Assembly (NCBI RefSeq): GCF_026965555.1
Contig: NZ_CP114040.1
Location: forward strand, 9,274,001 to 9,338,000
Length of the DNA: 64,000 nucleotides
Origin: Nannocystis punicea
Lineage (GTDB): Bacteria > Myxococcota_A > Polyangia > Nannocystales > Nannocystaceae
Reading direction: 5' to 3'
A model generated the notes under the pieces. That model had not been told where the DNA came from. It searched no databases and was given only the letters and a program-made list of their open reading frames with translations. Each line of letters begins with the position of its first letter. Within the stretch, counting starts at the first letter, position 1. The position numbers were made by a program, and so were the translations under genes. Positions 58,979-64,000 of this stretch are shown here, piece by piece.

Positions 58979-59850
58979 CGACGACGGATTGGACGGCGTA
59001 CCCGCGCGTGTTGAAGTGGACGTTGGGCTGGACAGCATCGACTCTGAGGCAGTTGCTTTGTTCACTGCAGAACTGGCAGCGAAGAAGAGCGGCGACAAGA
59101 TCCTGTTGGTGCTCCATCAGCTCTTGAAAGCGGCGTTCGAATGGGGCTTGTCGCCGACAATGCCCACATTCGTCTGGCCGCCCAAGCGCAAGCCGAAGAA
59201 GAAACTGTTTCCGCCGGAGTTGTTCGAACTCTTGCTGGCGGAGGCGAAGGCCAACGGCGCCGACGAGTTCGCCTTCATCCTCCTCGCAGGGGAGATGGCC
59301 ATGAGGAGCGGCGAGCTCCGCGGCCTTTGCTGGGAACGGATCGATCGGCGCACGGGACGACGGACCATCGACCGACAGATCTTCGAGGGCCAGCTGAAGC
59401 GACCGAAGGGCGAGAAGAGCAGGACGTTCAAGCCGATCCCTCGCACGCTGGTGGCGCTCGAGCAGATCCGGCACTCTCGCAGCGAATTCGTCTTCCGCGA
59501 CGATCGAGCAGCGCCTGGACGCGACGCAACTGAGGAGCTCTGCTCGCGCCTCTACCGCAGCGTCGGCGTCCTATGAAGATCGGCCCTCATGTCTGCGACC
59601 CGGAGCGATCCTGCGGATGAGCCTGGCCGGGGTCCCCCTGAATGTCTTCCGGCAGATCACGGGGCACGCGGACTGCCGGATCTCGCAGGAGTATCTCCAC
59701 GACCATGTAGAGGCACGTGGGCGCGAAGCTGGCCTCCCCTTCGACCCCCAAATGGCGCGGAGGTGCACATCCTCGCGGGAGCGCCAAGCCAGCGGGGCTG
59801 GCTGGCCTTGCAGCGAGAAGGCCTGTAAACGCGACGTAAACCGGCGGTAA
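58979..59850 (+). pseudogene. Degenerate phage-type tyrosine integrase
   Basis: The first frame (to 59576) contains a core-binding helix bundle (SIDSEAVALFTAELAAKKSG...LKAAFEWGL) and the catalytic-domain start LLAGEMAMRSGELRGLCWERID with the first arginine. It then stops. The sense continues in another frame at 59617 as MSLAGVPLNVFRQITGHADCRISQEYLHDH, which carries the GH box and the probable catalytic tyrosine. The intervening HxxR box is scrambled (PHVCDPERSCG), so the enzyme is surely inactive. A true N-terminus is not evident. No other phage genes or intact attachment sites flank it, so this is an old, decayed integration event. Confidence 0.7.
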
Positions 59851-59910
59851 AGCCGCGGGAGGGCCCGTTGCTCGCCTCGTGGGCGTTTGCTAGGTACGTA
59901 CAACGAACGC

Positions 59911-61476
59911 ATGGCTCTGCCTCGCTTCTTGGCGCCGCTCCTGACCGTCGTGCTCCTCGGGGCCGGTGGTTACTACGCCTACCAGCGCTTCGCCGTCGCC
60001 GAGGCGCCCAAGATCGACTATCGGACGCAGGCGGTCGAGCGCACGCGTCTGACGGCCACGGTGACCGCGAGCGGCACGCTGTCGCCGGTGAAGACGGTGG
60101 CGGTCGGCAGCCAGGTGTCGGGGCGGATCGTCGAGCTGTTCGCCGACTTCAACTCGCAGGTGAAGAAGGGCGACGTGATCGCCCGCATCGACCCGAGCCT
60201 GTTCCAGTCGGACCTGATGAAGACGAAGGCGAGCTACAAGTCGTCGCAGGCCGCGGTGACCCGGGCGATCGCCGACCGCGAGAACGCGCGCATCAACTTC
60301 GAACGCGCCCAGCAGCTGTTCGCCGACAAGGTCGCGCCGCAGGCCGAGGTCGACGCCGCCAACGCGGCCTACAAGGTCGCCAAGGCCAGCGTGGAGTCGT
60401 CGCAGGCGGCCCTCGCGGTGGCCAAGGCGGCGATCGACACCGCCGACGTCAACCTGCTCTACACGACGATCCTGTCGCCGATCGACGGCGTCGTGATCTC
60501 GCGCGACGTGTCGGTCGGGCAGACGGTCGCGGCCTCGCTGTCGGCGCCGCAGCTGTTCTCGATCGCCGAGGACCTCAAGGCGATGGAGGTCCACACCAAC
60601 GTGGCCGAGTCCGACGTCGGCGCGCTCAAGCAGGACATGAAGGTCCGCTTCACCGTCGACGCCTACCCCAACGAGCGCTTCTTCGGCACCGTGGCGCAGA
60701 TCCGCAACTCGCCGCTGACGCTGCAGAACGTCGTCACCTACGACGCGGTCGTCCGCGTCGACAACGACTCGCTCAAGCTCCGCCCCGGCATGACCGCGAG
60801 CGTGACGTTCATCGTCGACGAGCGCCGCGACGCGCTCGCGGTCCCCAACGCGGCCCTCCGCTTCACCCCGTCCGACCCGAAGATCGCGGCCCTGGCCCCC
60901 AAGCCCGAGGGCGAACGCGGCGGCAAGCGCGGGGGCAAGCGCGGCGAGGACCTCGGCGAGGCCAAGGCCGAGGAAGGCAAGGCCGAGGAGGCCAAGACCG
61001 GGGCCGTCGACGCCAAGGCCGAGGCCGCCGACGCCAAGATCGCCGAGGGCAAGGCCGACGCGAAGGTCCCCGAAGGCAAGGCCGCCGACGCGAAGGCCCC
61101 CGAAGGCAAGGCCGACGAGACCAAGGCCGCCGACGGCCAGCCCGCGGACGCCAAGGCCGAGGAGGCCAAGGCCGGGGACGGCAAGGGCGAGCGGCGGCGG
61201 CGTCGCGGGCAGAACTCGGAGCTCGACAACAACCGCACCGTGTGGGTGCTGGCCGAGGGCCAGCCGAAGCCGGTGCAGGTGCAGATCGGGATCAGCGACG
61301 GGTCGATGACGGAGATCGTCGGCGGCGAGCTGACCGAGGGAATGCAGGTGATCGTCGGCGCGACCGGGGGCGAGCCGGTGACGAAGGCGGCCTCGGCGTC
61401 GCCGTTCAACCCGATGGGCGGCGGCGGCGGAGGTCGCGGCGGCGGCGGCGGTGGTGGTCGTCGCGGTGGTTTCTGA
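59911..61476 (+). CDS. Periplasmic adaptor (MacA/HlyD-type membrane fusion protein) with Ala/Lys/Glu insert
   Basis: A 521-residue membrane fusion protein. A membrane anchor (FLAPLLTVVLLGAGGYYAY) is followed by a biotinyl/lipoyl-like half (TLSPVKTVAVGSQVSGRIVELF...DGVVISRDVSVGQTV), a coiled-coil hairpin (SSQAAVTRAIADRENARINF) and beta-barrel parts ending in RPGMTASVTF. At about residues 340-435 sits a long low-complexity insert of Glu/Gly/Lys/Ala/Asp repeats (EGKADAKVPEGKAADAKAPE), and the tail is Gly-rich (GGGGGGRGGGGGGGRRGGF). It starts the operon that also holds an ABC ATPase and permease, so it should link them across the periplasm in a MacAB-type exporter. The ATG at 59911 was preferred. 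The outer-membrane partner is not in the window. Confidence 0.9.
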   Translation: MALPRFLAPLLTVVLLGAGGYYAYQRFAVAEAPKIDYRTQAVERTRLTATVTASGTLSPVKTVAVGSQVSGRIVELFADFNSQVKKGDVIARIDPSLFQSDLMKTKASYKSSQAAVTRAIADRENARINFERAQQLFADKVAPQAEVDAANAAYKVAKASVESSQAALAVAKAAIDTADVNLLYTTILSPIDGVVISRDVSVGQTVAASLSAPQLFSIAEDLKAMEVHTNVAESDVGALKQDMKVRFTVDAYPNERFFGTVAQIRNSPLTLQNVVTYDAVVRVDNDSLKLRPGMTASVTFIVDERRDALAVPNAALRFTPSDPKIAALAPKPEGERGGKRGGKRGEDLGEAKAEEGKAEEAKTGAVDAKAEAADAKIAEGKADAKVPEGKAADAKAPEGKADETKAADGQPADAKAEEAKAGDGKGERRRRRGQNSELDNNRTVWVLAEGQPKPVQVQIGISDGSMTEIVGGELTEGMQVIVGATGGEPVTKAASASPFNPMGGGGGGRGGGGGGGRRGGF

Positions 61477-61489
61477 GCGGAGCGCGACG

Positions 61490-62223
61490 ATGACCGAGCC
61501 GATCCTCGAGGCCACCGATCTGGTCAAGACCTACACGATGGAGGACGTCGAGGTCCGGGCGCTGCGCGGCGTGTCGCTGGCGGTCCGGCCGGGCGAGTTC
61601 GTCAGCATCATGGGCACCTCGGGCTCCGGCAAGTCGACGATGATGAACATCCTCGGCTGCCTCGACCGCCCGACCTCCGGCAGCTACAAGCTCGCCGGCA
61701 AAGAGGTGTCGAAGCTCGGGCGCGGCGACCTGGCGACCGTGCGCAACAAGGTGCTGGGCTTCGTGTTCCAGAGCTTCAACCTGCTGGCCCGCACCAGCGC
61801 GCAGGAGAACGTCGAGCTGCCGATGGTCTACGCCGGCGTGCCCGCGGGCGAGCGGCACGAGCGGGCCATCGCCTCGCTGGAGAAGGTCGGCCTCGGCAAG
61901 CGGCTCGACCACACCCCGGCGCAGCTGTCGGGCGGTCAGCAGCAGCGCGTCGCCATCGCCCGGGCGATCGTCAACCGGCCGAAGGTGATCCTCGCCGACG
62001 AGCCGACCGGCAACCTCGACTCGCGCACGAGCATCGAGATCATGGCGCTGTTCCAGGAGCTCGGCCGCTCGGGCATCACCATCGTCCTCGTCACCCACGA
62101 GCCCGACATCGCCGAGTTCACCAGCCGCGTGGTGATGATGCGCGACGGCAAGGTCCTGTCGGACGTCACGCAGAACCCGACCGACGCCCGCGCCGCGCTC
62201 GCCAACTACAAAGAGGGCGACGC

Positions 62224-62227
<4 letters not shown>
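61490..62227 (+). CDS. ABC transporter ATP-binding protein (MacB/LolD-like)
   Basis: A 245-residue ABC ATPase of the MacB/LolD subgroup that powers mechanotransmission exporters. Walker A is GTSGSGKST, the Q-loop is FVFQSFNLL, the signature is LSGGQQQRVAIARAI, Walker B is VILADEPTGNLDS, and the H-loop is IVLVTHEPDIA. The C-terminus is short, as expected when the permease is a separate protein. GGAG precedes the ATG, 13 bases after the adaptor stop. The stop overlaps the permease start (ATGA). Its job is to drive the neighbouring permease. In typical MacB the ATPase and permease are fused; here they are split. Confidence 0.95.
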
Positions 62228-63453
<1,226 letters not shown>

Positions 63454-63459
63454 TGCGTC

Positions 63460-63480
63460 TGTCCATGGGGACATGTCCCC
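63460..63480. repeat. Palindromic segment after the permease stop (TGTCC-N4-GGACA copy and GGGGACATGTCCCC)
   Basis: TGTCCATGGGGACA (63460-63473) overlaps the perfect 14-base palindrome GGGGACATGTCCCC (63467-63480). It lies just after the transporter operon, before a GC-rich run of C and G blocks. It could terminate transcription, although no T-run follows. It shares arms with the dispersed palindromes at 37352 and 49191-49225. Confidence 0.5.
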
Positions 63481-63573
63481 CGGACCATCGTGCGAAAACG
63501 GCCCTGCCCCGCCCTGCGGCCCGGCGGGGCCGGGGCGGGCGTCCCGGGCGGGTGTCGGGTATAGTCGGAGGTG

Positions 63574-64000
63574 ATGCCCGTCGCCCCGCCGACCGACCTC
63601 GATCAGATGTTGCAGGTGCTCGCCGACGGCGGCGAGCAGGCCCGCGAGCACCTGCTCGACCACCTGCGCGCGCTGGTGTCGCAGGGCTCGCCGGCGGCGT
63701 TCTCGCTGCGCGCGACGCTGATCAAGCTCCTCACCGCCGACTCGTCGGGACGCGTCGACGACGAGGAGCACCCGGGCTCGTGGACCCGCTCGTGGCAGAT
63801 GTCGGCGCTGGTGGTGGTCGCCGGCGAGGACGCCGACGCGCGCGCGCTGATGGACCTGGCCACCGACCGCGCCCGCGAGCCCAACCGGTGGGTCCGCTAC
63901 TGGACGCTGGTGACCGCCAACGAGCGCAAGGAGCACCACGCGTGGACCCTGGCGCGCGGGCGCGCGCTGGCCGAGGACACCGGCGAGCGCCTGCAGCTGC
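63574..64000 (+). CDS. Hypothetical helical-repeat (HEAT-like) protein, 3' end outside window
   Basis: The frame opens with ATG at 63574, with GGAGG just three to seven bases before it, and stays open to the right edge, giving 142 residues. The sequence is alternating charged and Leu/Ala helices (LDQMLQVLADGGEQAREHLLDHLRALVS, WQMSALVVVAGEDADARALMDLATDRAREP, RWVRYWTLVTANERKEHHAW) typical of HEAT- or Armadillo-type scaffolds. No signal peptide or catalytic motif is visible in this part. It lies 120 bases downstream of the permease gene, separated by the palindromic segment, so it is probably a separate unit. The function is unknown. Confidence 0.7.
   Translation, partial: MPVAPPTDLDQMLQVLADGGEQAREHLLDHLRALVSQGSPAAFSLRATLIKLLTADSSGRVDDEEHPGSWTRSWQMSALVVVAGEDADARALMDLATDRAREPNRWVRYWTLVTANERKEHHAWTLARGRALAEDTGERLQL

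Overview
The window is about 70% GC with almost wall-to-wall GC-rich codons. It probably comes from a Myxococcota chromosome, most likely of the Nannocystis/Plesiocystis type. The reasons are three giant lipoproteins built from Myxococcus-type cysteine-rich repeats, several lipoproteins with Gly/Ser/Thr/Glu linkers, a type VI secretion (T6SS) VgrG island with two DUF2169 proteins, a two-domain geosmin synthase, and an FHA-domain protein. No rRNA, tRNA, CRISPR array or replication origin was seen. The taxonomic call is inference.

Layout. 0-7 kb: two POT-family peptide transporters flank a phytanoyl-CoA-dioxygenase-like (PhyH) enzyme. Then come a minus-strand sugar-nucleotide epimerase and a plus-strand M3 peptidase, diverging from a spacer with two AT-rich palindromes (TGTAA-N5-TTACA). 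7-13 kb: an FHA protein, then a second PhyH-like enzyme with an HxG instead of HxD iron site (the arrangement seen in iron/2-oxoglutarate halogenases), preceded by a third copy of the palindrome. Next is a GrrM-like radical SAM/SPASM maturase overlapping a VWA-domain protein. 13-23 kb: a DUF697 plus lamin-tail protein, a giant M48 metalloprotease, small lipoproteins and one decayed gene. 23.5-30.6 kb: three tandem paralogous Cys-rich repeat lipoproteins, followed by decaying copies of the last gene's 3' end.

30.8-36.3 kb: AraC regulator, ClpP-like protein (catalytic Asp replaced by Asn), geosmin synthase, aldo/keto reductase and a decayed FG-GAP gene. 36.7-44 kb: the orphan T6SS tip cluster, with VgrG, DUF2169, PAAR-like protein, DUF2169 and a zinc-finger/membrane protein on the minus strand, and a spike-like protein opposite. 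44-46.7 kb: two remnants of one IS91-type transposase bracket a lipoprotein-like methyltransferase. 46.8-48.6 kb: a fusion of a fatty-acid-hydroxylase membrane domain to a creatininase domain.

49.5-51.2 kb: a three-gene group that looks less GC-rich. It encodes a secreted 86-residue Cys-rich peptide, an exported Cys-containing protein and a membrane-tethered CxxC thioredoxin-fold protein. This is my best candidate for an undescribed system: a disulfide-matured secreted peptide. 52-64 kb: DUF1801 protein, a two-component pair, a DUF2339 polytopic protein, a broken tyrosine integrase, a MacAB-like tripartite export operon (adaptor, ATPase, permease) and a gene running off the end.
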